From: Inquilinus sp052078665
GTDB lineage: Bacteria; Pseudomonadota; Alphaproteobacteria; DSM-16000; Inquilinaceae
Reading direction: 5' to 3'
NCBI RefSeq assembly: GCF_052078665.1
Contig: NZ_JBQJIK010000017.1
Location: forward strand, 40,650-104,649
Length of the DNA: 64,000 bases
Part shown: positions 19,349 to 27,211 of the stretch, piece by piece
Numbering within the stretch: position 1 is the first letter of the stretch
Layout of the letters: every line of letters starts with the position of its first letter
Notes under the pieces: model-generated
Seen by the model: only the letters and a program-made list of their open reading frames with translations
Told to the model about the DNA's origin: nothing
Databases searched by the model: none
Position numbers and translations under genes: made by a program

Positions 19349-20659
19349 TCAGAGGTCCGGGTAGATCGGGAACCGGGCGCAGAGCGTCTCGACCCGGGCC
19401 CGCACCGCCTTCTCGACCGCCGAGTTGTCCTCGGGGTTGGCGGCGAGGCCATCCAGCACCTCGACCGCCATCTCGCCGATCTGGCGGAACTCGGCCAGGC
19501 CGAAGCCGCGCGAGGTCGCGGCCGGGCTGCCCAGGCGGACGCCGGAGGTGATGGTCGGCTTCTCCGGATCGAACGGCACGCCGTTCTTGTTGCAGGTCAT
19601 GCCGGCATGCTCGAGGCTGGCCTCGGCCGCCTTGCCGGTCAGCTTCTTCGGCCGCAGGTCGACCAGCATCAGATGCGTGTCGGTGCCGCCGGAGACGATG
19701 TCGAGCCCGCCGGCGCGCACGGTCTCGGCCAGCAGCTTGGCGTTGTCGACCACCGCCTTGGCGTACAGCTTGAACTCCGGCCGCAGCGCCTCGCCGAAGG
19801 CCACAGCCTTGGCGGCGATGACATGCATCAGCGGGCCGCCCTGCAGACCGGGGAACACGGCCGAGTTGATCTTCTTGCCGATGTCGAGGTCGTTCGTCAG
19901 CACCATGCCGCCACGCGGCCCACGCAGCGTCTTGTGCGTGGTCGTGGTGACGATGTGGGCGTGCGGCAGTGGGCTGGGATGCACGCCGCCGGCGACCAGC
20001 CCGGCGAAATGCGCCATGTCGACCATGAGATAGGCGCCGACCGAATCCGCGATCTGGCGGAAGCGCGGGAAGTCGATGACGCGCGGATAGGCCGAGCCAC
20101 CGGCGACGATCAGCTTCGGCTTGTGCTCGGTGGCCAGGCGCTGCAGCTCGTCATAGTCGATCCGCGCGTCCTCGCGCCGGACGCCGTACTGCACCGCGTT
20201 GAACCACTTGCCGGACTGGTTCGGGGCGGCGCCGTGGGTCAGGTGGCCGCCGGCCGCCAGCGACATGCCGAGCACGGTGTCGCCCGGCTGCAGCAGGGCG
20301 AAGAACACCGCCTGGTTGGCCTGGGCGCCGGAATGCGGCTGGACATTGGCGAAGGCGCAGTCGAACAGCTTGCAGGCGCGCTCGATCGCCAGGGTCTCGG
20401 CGACGTCGACGAATTCGCAGCCGCCGTAGTAGCGACGGTTCGGATAGCCCTCGGCATATTTGTTGGTCAGGACCGAGCCCTGGGCCTCGAGCACGGCGCG
20501 CGAGACGATGTTCTCGCTGGCGATCAGCTCGATCTGCGTCTGCTGGCGCTTCAGCTCGTCCCGGATGCCGCGCAGCACGGCCGGGTCGGTGTCTTCCAGG
20601 CGGGCGGTGAAGAGGGAGCTGGCGGCGGTCATCTTGGCGGCGGAGTCGGGAGAGCTCAT
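19349..20659 (-). CDS. glyA: serine hydroxymethyltransferase
   Basis: PLP enzyme interconverting serine and glycine while loading one-carbon units on tetrahydrofolate; 436 aa. Fold-type I features: IELIASENIVSRAVLEAQGS, YAEGYPNRRYYGG, HGAAPNQSGKWF and the PLP lysine in VTTTTHKTLRGPRGG. The ATG at 20657-20659 has AGGA about ten bases upstream; a shorter start at MTAASS is possible. It follows rpiB by 16 bp. Confidence 0.96.
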   Translation of the reverse strand: MSSPDSAAKMTAASSLFTARLEDTDPAVLRGIRDELKRQQTQIELIASENIVSRAVLEAQGSVLTNKYAEGYPNRRYYGGCEFVDVAETLAIERACKLFDCAFANVQPHSGAQANQAVFFALLQPGDTVLGMSLAAGGHLTHGAAPNQSGKWFNAVQYGVRREDARIDYDELQRLATEHKPKLIVAGGSAYPRVIDFPRFRQIADSVGAYLMVDMAHFAGLVAGGVHPSPLPHAHIVTTTTHKTLRGPRGGMVLTNDLDIGKKINSAVFPGLQGGPLMHVIAAKAVAFGEALRPEFKLYAKAVVDNAKLLAETVRAGGLDIVSGGTDTHLMLVDLRPKKLTGKAAEASLEHAGMTCNKNGVPFDPEKPTITSGVRLGSPAATSRGFGLAEFRQIGEMAVEVLDGLAANPEDNSAVEKAVRARVETLCARFPIYPDL

Positions 20660-20675
20660 GGGCAAATCATCCTGG

Positions 20676-21128
20676 TCAGGCGGCAGGCGCGTCGAGCTTG
20701 GCGATGCGGTCGCCGTGCCGACCGCCTTCGTAGTCGGTGGACAGGAACACGGCAAGGCAATCCCGGGCGGTCTCGAAGCCGATGATTCGGGCGCCGAGCG
20801 CGAGCACGTTCGCATCGTTGTGCTGGCGGGACAGCCGGGCGGTGGTGACGTCGTGGCAAAGCGCCGCACGGATCCCGCGATGGCGGTTGACGGCGATCGA
20901 GATGCCGATGCCGGTGCCGCAGACCACGAGGCCGCGCGACGCCCGGCCGTCACCGATCGCCTGCGCCACGGCGTGGCCGAAATCAGGGTAATCGACCCGG
21001 TCCGGGCCGTTGGTGCCGAGGTCGAGCACCACCAGCCCCTGCGCCTCGATCACGGCCCGGAGCTGGTCCTTGAGGGCATAGCCGGCATGGTCGGCGGCGA
21101 TGGCGACAGTCTTGGCGGCGTCGGTCAT
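20676..21128 (-). CDS. rpiB: ribose-5-phosphate isomerase B
   Basis: 150-aa RpiB/LacAB-type isomerase that interconverts ribulose-5-P and ribose-5-P. AADHAGYALKDQL at the N-terminus, the catalytic Cys in VVCGTGIGISIAVNR, and SRQHNDANVLALGARIIG are all standard. It is first in the leftward rpiB-glyA-nrdR run and is divergent from mucR across 214 bp. Confidence 0.95.
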   Translation of the reverse strand: MTDAAKTVAIAADHAGYALKDQLRAVIEAQGLVVLDLGTNGPDRVDYPDFGHAVAQAIGDGRASRGLVVCGTGIGISIAVNRHRGIRAALCHDVTTARLSRQHNDANVLALGARIIGFETARDCLAVFLSTDYEGGRHGDRIAKLDAPAA

Positions 21129-21342
21129 TTTGGTCCGGCGGAAGGGGTACGGGCGACCTTCGCATATTTTACGTTGGAGAGTGAGCCGGAACGTGGCTCA
21201 ATTCGGGCGCGCGGGCCGGTTGGACCCGGCCGCAGCTTGCAGTTGTAGAATAGTCAGTAGTTTTCCCATTATCGTTGACATGCGCCATATCAAATGCGAC
21301 CCCGTTGTCGCTGTTGACGACAGATAGAAAAGGATTTGAACA

Positions 21343-21771
21343 ATGGAGGATCAAGCAAGCATGAGCGGTCGAAGCACTGCCGATCTGGTGCAGATGACCA
21401 CCCAGATTGTGACATCCTATATTTCCCGCAACACGGTCCCGACCGATCAGCTCGGGACGGTGATCCAGACCATTCACGATGCATTGCGAAATGTCGGGTC
21501 CGCACCGGCGGCCGCACCGGCTCAGACGCCGGCCAAGCCGGCGGTGCCGATCCGGCGGTCGATCCAGCCGGACTACATTGTCTGCCTGGAGGACGGCAAG
21601 AAGCTGAAGATGCTGAAGCGGCACCTGCGGACGACCTACAGCCTGTCGCCCGAAGAGTACCGGGCGAAATGGGGCCTGCCGGCCGACTATCCCATGGTCG
21701 CGCCGAACTATGCGGCACAGCGCTCCGCCTTCGCCAAGAAGATCGGCCTGGGCAAGGCCCGGCACGGCTGA
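21343..21771 (+). CDS. mucR: MucR/Ros family transcriptional regulator
   Basis: 142-aa global regulator of the Ros/MucR family, which binds AT-rich targets and controls polysaccharide, motility and cell-cycle genes in alphaproteobacteria. The N-terminal oligomerisation region (DLVQMTTQIVTSYISRNTV) is followed by an Ala/Pro linker and the DNA-binding domain from about residue 75, with YRAKWGLPADYPMVAPNYA. The zinc-finger segment reads C-L-E-D, then RHLRTTY, so the second Cys is Asp and the last His is Thr. AAAAGGA precedes the ATG. The 100 bp upstream are AT-rich compared with the surroundings, consistent with self-binding. Confidence 0.92.
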   Translation: MEDQASMSGRSTADLVQMTTQIVTSYISRNTVPTDQLGTVIQTIHDALRNVGSAPAAAPAQTPAKPAVPIRRSIQPDYIVCLEDGKKLKMLKRHLRTTYSLSPEEYRAKWGLPADYPMVAPNYAAQRSAFAKKIGLGKARHG

Positions 21772-21890
21772 TCGTCTGCGCCCGGGGCCGGGACGCCGCA
21801 GCGTTAGCCCGTATGCGGGCTTGGGCTGGCGGCGCCCCGGCCCCTGTGCTGTTATGCGCCCAGGTTTTTGATCGTTTCCGGAGTTCGCCC

Positions 21891-23105
21891 ATGACTTCCG
21901 CCGCCGCCACCGCGGCCGCCAAGCCGGCACAGACCGGCCGTGCCGCCTTCCAGTGGGAGGACCCGCTCCTGCTCGAGGAACTGCTGACCGAGGAGGAGCG
22001 CATGGTGCGCGACGCGGCGCGCGCCTATTGCCAGGAGAAGCTGCTGCCGCGCGTGCTCGAGGCCAACCGGCACGAGGTCTTCCATCGCGAGATCATGAAC
22101 GAGATGGGCGAGCTCGGCTTCCTCGGCTCGACCATCGACGGCTATGGCTGCGCCGGCGTCAACTATGTCTGCTACGGCCTGATCGCGCGCGAGGTCGAGC
22201 GCGTCGACAGCGGCTACCGCTCGGCCATGTCGGTGCAGTCGAGCCTGGTGATGCACCCGATCTATGCCTATGGCACCGAGGAGCAGCGCCAGAAGTACCT
22301 GCCGCGCCTGGCCACCGGCGAGATCGTCGGCTGCTTCGGCCTGACCGAGCCCGACGCCGGCTCCGACCCCGGCTCGATGAAGACCCGGGCGCGCAGCGTC
22401 GCCGGTGGCTACAGCCTGTCCGGCGCCAAGATGTGGATTACCAACTCGCCGATCGCGGACGTCTTCGTGGTCTGGGCCAAGGACGACAGCGGCGAGATCC
22501 GCGGCTTCGTGCTGGAGCGCGGCATGAAGGGCCTGTCCTCGCCGAAGATCGAGGGCAAGTTCTCGCTGCGCGCCTCGACCACCGGCGAGATCGTGATGGA
22601 CGAGGTGTTCGTCCCGGAAGAGAATCTGCTGCCCAACGTCAAGGGGCTGAAGGGCCCGTTCGGCTGCCTGAACAACGCCCGCTACGGCATCGCCTGGGGC
22701 GCGATCGGCGCGGCCGAGTTCTGCTGGCACACCGCCCGGCAGTACACGCTGGACCGCAAGATGTTCGGCCGTCCGCTCGCCGGCACCCAGTTGATCCAGA
22801 AGAAGCTGGCCGACATGCAGACCGAGATCACCCTCGGCCTGATCTCGGCCCATCGCCTGGGCCAGCTCAAGGACGAGGGCAAGGCGGCGCCGGAGGCGAT
22901 CAGCCTGATGAAGCGCAACAACTGCGGCAAGTCGCTCGACATCGCCCGCCAGGCCCGCGACATGCTCGGCGGCAACGGCATCGCCGACGAGTTCCACGTC
23001 ATCCGCCACGTGATGAACCTGGAGGCGGTCAACACCTATGAAGGCACGCATGACGTGCACGCCCTGATCCTGGGCCGCGCCCAGACCGGCCTCGCCGCCT
23101 TCTGA
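21891..23105 (+). CDS. gcdH: glutaryl-CoA dehydrogenase
   Basis: FAD acyl-CoA dehydrogenase, 404 aa, that both oxidises and decarboxylates glutaryl-CoA to crotonyl-CoA in lysine/tryptophan catabolism. GCFGLTEPDAGSDPGSMKTRA and KMWITNSPIADVFVVWAKDD bind flavin and substrate. The C-terminal catalytic Glu384 lies in NTYEGTHDVHALILGRA. Presence of Arg in the R-S-A-M-S-V-Q-S-S-L block is typical of GCDH. GGAG stands before the ATG at 21891; the longer reading from 21336 is a frame overlap with mucR. A clear terminator follows. Confidence 0.95.
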   Translation: MTSAAATAAAKPAQTGRAAFQWEDPLLLEELLTEEERMVRDAARAYCQEKLLPRVLEANRHEVFHREIMNEMGELGFLGSTIDGYGCAGVNYVCYGLIAREVERVDSGYRSAMSVQSSLVMHPIYAYGTEEQRQKYLPRLATGEIVGCFGLTEPDAGSDPGSMKTRARSVAGGYSLSGAKMWITNSPIADVFVVWAKDDSGEIRGFVLERGMKGLSSPKIEGKFSLRASTTGEIVMDEVFVPEENLLPNVKGLKGPFGCLNNARYGIAWGAIGAAEFCWHTARQYTLDRKMFGRPLAGTQLIQKKLADMQTEITLGLISAHRLGQLKDEGKAAPEAISLMKRNNCGKSLDIARQARDMLGGNGIADEFHVIRHVMNLEAVNTYEGTHDVHALILGRAQTGLAAF

Positions 23106-23128
23106 TCACGGCCAGACCGCGGACAAGC

Positions 23129-23159
23129 AAAAGGCGCGCCCCTCGGGACGCGCCTTTTT
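23129..23159. terminator. rho-independent terminator after gcdH
   Basis: AAAAGGCGCG (23129-23138), a 10-nt loop, and CGCGCCTTTTT (23149-23159). The flanking A and T runs make it usable for gcdH and for the convergent MarR gene. Confidence 0.9.
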
Positions 23160-23181
23160 CGTGACCAAACGGCGGGCGGCC

Positions 23182-23658
23182 TCAGGCCGCGCTGGTCACC
23201 GGCTGGTCGGTGGTATAGGCGAGGTTGCCGGACCAGAAGCCCTCGAGCCGCCGCAGCGTGCCGTTCAGCGTCTCGACGTCGCCGACCCGCAGCCCCGTGC
23301 CCTCCAGCGCATCCGCCTGGCGGTTGAACATGGTCTCAAGCTTCGACCGCAGCGCCTGCCCCTTGCTGGTCAAACGGACCCGGGTGGAGCGCCGGTCATG
23401 CTGTGACCGCTCCTGCGCCAAATATCCGTTCTCGACCATTTTTTTGACGTTGTACGAGACATTCGAGCCCAGATAGTAGCCACGGGCGGTCAACTCGCCG
23501 ATGGTCAGCTCGTCCATGCCGATATTGTAGAGAATCAGACTCTGGACGTTGTTGATATCTTGGACGCCAAAACGGTCCAACTCTACCTTGACCACATCCA
23601 GAAAGCAGCGATGAAGCCGCTCAATGAGTGCGGTCATGCGGTAATAGGGATGATGCAT
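23182..23658 (-). CDS. MarR family regulator, LdtR-like
   Basis: 158-aa winged-helix regulator. Residues 50-100 form the MarR DNA-binding unit: ELTIGELTARGYYLGSNVSY (recognition helix) and ERSQHDRRSTRVRLTSKG (wing). The N-terminal MHHPYYRMTALIERLHRCFLDVVK resembles the alphaproteobacterial LdtR group, which regulates L,D-transpeptidase and stress genes; I hold this subfamily call at moderate confidence. GGAGG stands before the ATG. A palindrome TAAAG-CCA-CTTTA lies 57-69 bp upstream. No L,D-transpeptidase gene is adjacent. Confidence 0.85.
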   Translation of the reverse strand: MHHPYYRMTALIERLHRCFLDVVKVELDRFGVQDINNVQSLILYNIGMDELTIGELTARGYYLGSNVSYNVKKMVENGYLAQERSQHDRRSTRVRLTSKGQALRSKLETMFNRQADALEGTGLRVGDVETLNGTLRRLEGFWSGNLAYTTDQPVTSAA

Positions 23659-23995
23659 TCAGACCTCCGACCCACTGGCGCTTTGTACTATCTAGACCGC
23701 CGTTCTACCACTCATAAAGCCACTTTAGACAAAATCATCCAAAACGAAAGTGTTGTGAGCAGGACAGGTGTTTACCGCAATTTGCACCGCATTCAGCACG
23801 AATTCACGCTAGATCGATGCTTTCGGTTGCCGCAGAGGACATTTTTGATCCCATTGCCCGACGTTATCAACCCTTCGCGTAAAAGAGCAATTCCCTTGGC
23901 GGAAGGGCGATGCGTGGCGGGCCGCCGCACCAGGTTGTTTCCGGCCGAGGCTCCGTCCTAAAGTGCGGCCGCCATCTTAGTCTTTGAGTGACATC
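23659..23995. other. 337-bp gene-free divergent region (MarR gene / hemB)
   Basis: This stretch is visibly richer in A and T than its surroundings. It holds the divergent promoters of the MarR gene and hemB. The only clear symmetric element is TAAAG-CCA-CTTTA at 23715-23727. A reading frame of 133 codons crosses it on the plus strand but overlaps the MarR gene antisense and has no family features, so I do not call it a gene. Confidence 0.6.
23715..23727. promoter_or_regulatory. candidate MarR operator
   Basis: Perfect 5-3-5 inverted repeat TAAAG CCA CTTTA, 57-69 bp upstream of the MarR gene start, in the size range of MarR-family sites and in the place expected for autoregulation. No other copy was noticed in the window. 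Confidence 0.35.
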
Positions 23996-24994
23996 ATGCC
24001 CCGCCTGCCCTTCCCCGGAGCCTACCCGACCACCCGGATGCGACGCCTGCGCACCGACGGCTGGATCCGCGAGCTGGTGGCCGAGACCCGGCTGGGCCCG
24101 TCCGATCTGATCTGGCCGATCTTCGTGGTCGAGGGCGACCGCAGGCAGCCGGTCGAATCGCTGCCCGGCGTCACCCGCTTCGACCTCACGAGCGCGGTCG
24201 AGGCCTGCCGCCACGCCCGCGACCTCGGCATCCCGGCGGTGGCGCTGTTCCCGATGATCGACCGGGCCCTGCGCAGCGAGGACGGCGCCGAGGCCTGCAG
24301 GGCCGGCAACCTGGTGTGCCGTGCCATCGGCGCGATCAAGGCGGCGGTGCCGGATCTGGGCATAGTCGTCGACGTCGCCCTCGACCCCTTCACCAGCCAC
24401 GGCCATGACGGGCTGATCCGCGACGGCCGGATCCTGAACGACGAGACGGTCGAGATCCTGGTCCGCCAGGCGCTGGTCCAGGCCGAGGCCGGGGCCGACA
24501 TCGTGGCGCCGTCCGACATGATGGACGGCCGCATCGGCGCGATCCGCGCGGCGCTGGACGGCGCCGGCCGGCAGGACGTCAAGATCATGGCCTATTCGGC
24601 GAAATACGCCTCGGCCTTCTACGGCCCGTTCCGCGACGCGGTCGGGTCGACCGGCGTGCTGGTCGGCGACAAGAAGACCTACCAGATGAACCCGGCCAAC
24701 ACCGACGAGGCGCTGCGCGAGGTCGAGCTCGACCTGCGCGAAGGCGCCGACATGGTGATGGTGAAGCCGGGCCTGCCCTATCTCGACATCATCCGCCGGG
24801 TGCATGACGGCTTCGGCGTGCCGGTCTTCGCCTATCAGGTCAGCGGCGAATACGCGATGCTGAAGGCGGTGGCGCAGAATGGCTGGCTCGACTACGACAA
24901 GGCGCTGATCGAGGTGCTGACCGCGTTCAAGCGCGCCGGAACCTCGGGCGTGCTGACCTATGGCGCCGTCGAGGCGGCGGAACTGCTGGCCTAG
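23996..24994 (+). CDS. hemB: delta-aminolevulinic acid dehydratase (porphobilinogen synthase)
   Basis: Condenses two ALA molecules to porphobilinogen in heme synthesis; 332 aa from the ATG at 23996 (a TTG four codons earlier is an alternative; neither has a good Shine-Dalgarno). The two Schiff-base lysines lie in YSAKYASAFYGPFRDA and MVMVKPGLPYLD. The active-site metal loop reads DVALDPFTSHGHDG, with Asp where zinc enzymes have Cys, so this belongs to the Mg/zinc-independent class. Its TAG stop overlaps the stop of the convergent hydrolase gene in a CTAG. Confidence 0.95.
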   Translation: MPRLPFPGAYPTTRMRRLRTDGWIRELVAETRLGPSDLIWPIFVVEGDRRQPVESLPGVTRFDLTSAVEACRHARDLGIPAVALFPMIDRALRSEDGAEACRAGNLVCRAIGAIKAAVPDLGIVVDVALDPFTSHGHDGLIRDGRILNDETVEILVRQALVQAEAGADIVAPSDMMDGRIGAIRAALDGAGRQDVKIMAYSAKYASAFYGPFRDAVGSTGVLVGDKKTYQMNPANTDEALREVELDLREGADMVMVKPGLPYLDIIRRVHDGFGVPVFAYQVSGEYAMLKAVAQNGWLDYDKALIEVLTAFKRAGTSGVLTYGAVEAAELLA

Positions 24995-25839
24995 CTCGCC
25001 GCCAGCCAGTCGCGGATCGGGGCGGTCTGGTCCGCCGCCATCAGCGCCGGGGCGTGGCCGCAGCCGGGGATGGTGAGCAGCGTGGTGCCCGGCCGCGCCG
25101 CCATGCGCTCGGCGGTGGTCGCGGTCAGCAGGTCCGACTCCGCGCCGCGGATCACCAGCACCGGGCAGCGGATCTGGTCCCAGACCATCCACAGGTCGAC
25201 ATCGGCGACCGGGCCGGCGAAGGCGGCGGCGAAGGCGGGGTCGTAGGCCAGGCCGAGCGTGCCGTCCTGCCGGCGGCGGGCGCTGTGCTCGGCCAGATGC
25301 CGCCACTGCCCGTCGGTCAACGGCCCGAAGGGCGCGTGCACCCGCCGCAGATAGGCTTCGAGCTCGCCGGGATCGGCGAAGACCGGGTCCTGCCCGACAT
25401 AGGACCCGATTCGCAGCAGCGCCGCCTGTGGAATGAACGGGCCGACATCGTTCAGCACCAGCCGCCGGATCGGATTGTTCGGCTGGGCCGCCAGCATCAT
25501 GCCGATCAGCCCGCCCATCGAGGTGCCGATCCAGTCCACCTCCGGCACGTCGAGCCGGGCGATCAGCGCCGCGGCGTCGCCGAGATACTGCGGATAGCCG
25601 TAGAGGGCGGGGTTGGCGAGCCAGCCGCTGCGGCCGCGGCCGACCACGTCCGGGCAGACGACCCTGCGGCCGGACCAGGCCAGGTCCGCCGCGAGCCTAT
25701 CGAAGTCGCGGCCGTTGCGGGTCAGCCCGTGCACGCACAGCACCGGCGGCTGCGCGCGGTCCTCGCCCCAGGCGACATAGGCCAGGCGGTGGAAGCCGCC
25801 GAGGCCGAGCCCGAGGAACTGATGTTCGACCGGCTCCAT
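24991..25839 (-). CDS. alpha/beta fold hydrolase
   Basis: 282-aa soluble alpha/beta hydrolase, substrate unknown. The oxyanion region VLCVHGLTRNGRDFD, the nucleophile elbow GTSMGGLIGM (Ser), and the late His in GCGHAPAL complete the triad. A cap domain is inserted around residues 140-210. The ATG lies one base after the stop of the upstream decarboxylase gene, so the two are cotranscribed. Esterase or lactonase activity is possible; the sequence alone does not decide. Confidence 0.87.
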   Translation of the reverse strand: MEPVEHQFLGLGLGGFHRLAYVAWGEDRAQPPVLCVHGLTRNGRDFDRLAADLAWSGRRVVCPDVVGRGRSGWLANPALYGYPQYLGDAAALIARLDVPEVDWIGTSMGGLIGMMLAAQPNNPIRRLVLNDVGPFIPQAALLRIGSYVGQDPVFADPGELEAYLRRVHAPFGPLTDGQWRHLAEHSARRRQDGTLGLAYDPAFAAAFAGPVADVDLWMVWDQIRCPVLVIRGAESDLLTATTAERMAARPGTTLLTIPGCGHAPALMAADQTAPIRDWLAAS

Positions 25840-25840
25840 C

Positions 25841-26992
25841 TCAGGCCGCCCGGGCACTGGCCGGGCGCAGCGCGCCATCCTCGACCTGGACGAAGCGGCG
25901 GGCCTCGAAGCCGTTGAACCGGGTCTGCAGCACGTTGGAATAGGCGCCGATCTGGCCGAACTCGATCCAGTCACCCTCGCGCACATCCTCCGGCAGCGGC
26001 GAAGTGCCGGGCAGGCTGTCATAGCTGTCGCAGGTCGGGCCGAACAGGGCGAAGCTGGCCAGCCTGCCACCGGTGCCGCCCGGCCGCAGCAGCCGCACCG
26101 GATAGACGGTGCGGAACAGCTTCATGTCGGCCAGGCTGCCATAGGCGCCGTCGTTCATGTACAGGCGGTGGCCGCGCCGGAACTCGACCTTCACCACCAG
26201 CGAGCAGCCCTCGGCCACCAGGGCCCGGCCGGGCTCGCAGAACACGGCGCGGTCGGGGTCGGCCGGCAGCCGGGCCAGGCCGGCGCGGATGGCGGCGACG
26301 AAGGCGGAGAGCGGCGGCGCCTCGGTGCCGACATAGGCGGCGGGGAAGCCGCCGCCGACATCGATCACCGGCACCTTCACCCCGGCCCTGGCCAGGATGC
26401 CGGCGCAGATCGTCAGCGCGCTCTCATAGGCGCCCGGATCCAGGCATTGCGAGCCGACATGGAAGGTCAGGCCGGCGCGGTTGCCGGTGGCGGCGATGCG
26501 GCGCAGCAGCGCCGGCGCGGCCTCGATCTCGGCCCCGAACTTGCCGCTGAGGTCGCAGACCGAATCGAAGCGGGGCATGTCGACCCGCAGCACCAGGGTC
26601 AGGTCGCGCGCCCCGCCGGTCACGGCCAGGATCTTGTCCAGCTCCTCCTCATGGTCGAGGCAGAAGGTGCGGATGCCGTAGCGGCGATAGGCCAGCTCGA
26701 CCGCTTGGCGATTCTTCACCGGATGCATGTAGTGCGAGACGGTGCCGGGCAGCGCCGCCGCGGCCTCGATCTCGTTCAGCGAGGCGACGTCGAAATCGCG
26801 CAGGCCGCCGGCATGCAGCCCGGCCAGCACCGCCGGATGGTCGTTGCACTTGACCGCGTACATCACCGTGCCGGGGAACTGACGCCGGAACTCCGCCGCC
26901 GACTCGCGCAGCACCCGGGGCCGCAGGCAGTAGACCGGCTCCTCGGGGCGGAGGGCGGTGACCATGGCGAGGGCGTCGGCGAAGGACTCCAT
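25841..26992 (-). CDS. type III PLP-dependent decarboxylase (ornithine/lysine decarboxylase type)
   Basis: 383-aa alanine-racemase-fold decarboxylase. The PLP lysine is Lys48 in MYAVKCNDHP, followed by FDVASLNEIE, HPVKNRQ, VGSQCLDPGAY, DVGGGFPAAY and, near the C-terminus, the catalytic cysteine in FGPTCDSYD. These match eukaryote-like ornithine decarboxylases that make putrescine; a lysine or diaminobutyrate substrate is not excluded. AGGAG precedes the ATG at 26992. An open frame of over 1,200 codons that contains it extends antisense through the next gene and is an artefact of GC-rich codon use. Confidence 0.9.
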   Translation of the reverse strand: MESFADALAMVTALRPEEPVYCLRPRVLRESAAEFRRQFPGTVMYAVKCNDHPAVLAGLHAGGLRDFDVASLNEIEAAAALPGTVSHYMHPVKNRQAVELAYRRYGIRTFCLDHEEELDKILAVTGGARDLTLVLRVDMPRFDSVCDLSGKFGAEIEAAPALLRRIAATGNRAGLTFHVGSQCLDPGAYESALTICAGILARAGVKVPVIDVGGGFPAAYVGTEAPPLSAFVAAIRAGLARLPADPDRAVFCEPGRALVAEGCSLVVKVEFRRGHRLYMNDGAYGSLADMKLFRTVYPVRLLRPGGTGGRLASFALFGPTCDSYDSLPGTSPLPEDVREGDWIEFGQIGAYSNVLQTRFNGFEARRFVQVEDGALRPASARAA

Positions 26993-27211
26993 CGAACGCT
27001 CCTGGAACGCTGGACCGCCGCCGGACGCGCGGCACGTCTGCATCATCTGGGGAGTGCCGGTCGCTTGGCTAGCCCCCCGCGAAAATAGACCGAAGCGCAT
27101 CCGGCGCCACGGCCCGACCCTGCGCCTCCATGGTGCCTCGCTTCGAAACGGACAGATTATTATAACACAGCAGCGCCGCGACCGATCCCGGGCGGCACGG
27201 AGACATGACCG

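Noticed and set aside
21275..21303. TTGACA at 21275-21280 as a mucR -35 box
   Set aside because: At 16-18 bp spacing the -10 position reads GACCCC-like sequence, which is not a plausible -10. The real promoter is not evident.
23560..23961. A 133-codon plus-strand frame near the MarR gene
   Set aside because: It overlaps the MarR gene antisense, has no ribosome site or recognisable domain, and lies in the promoter region.
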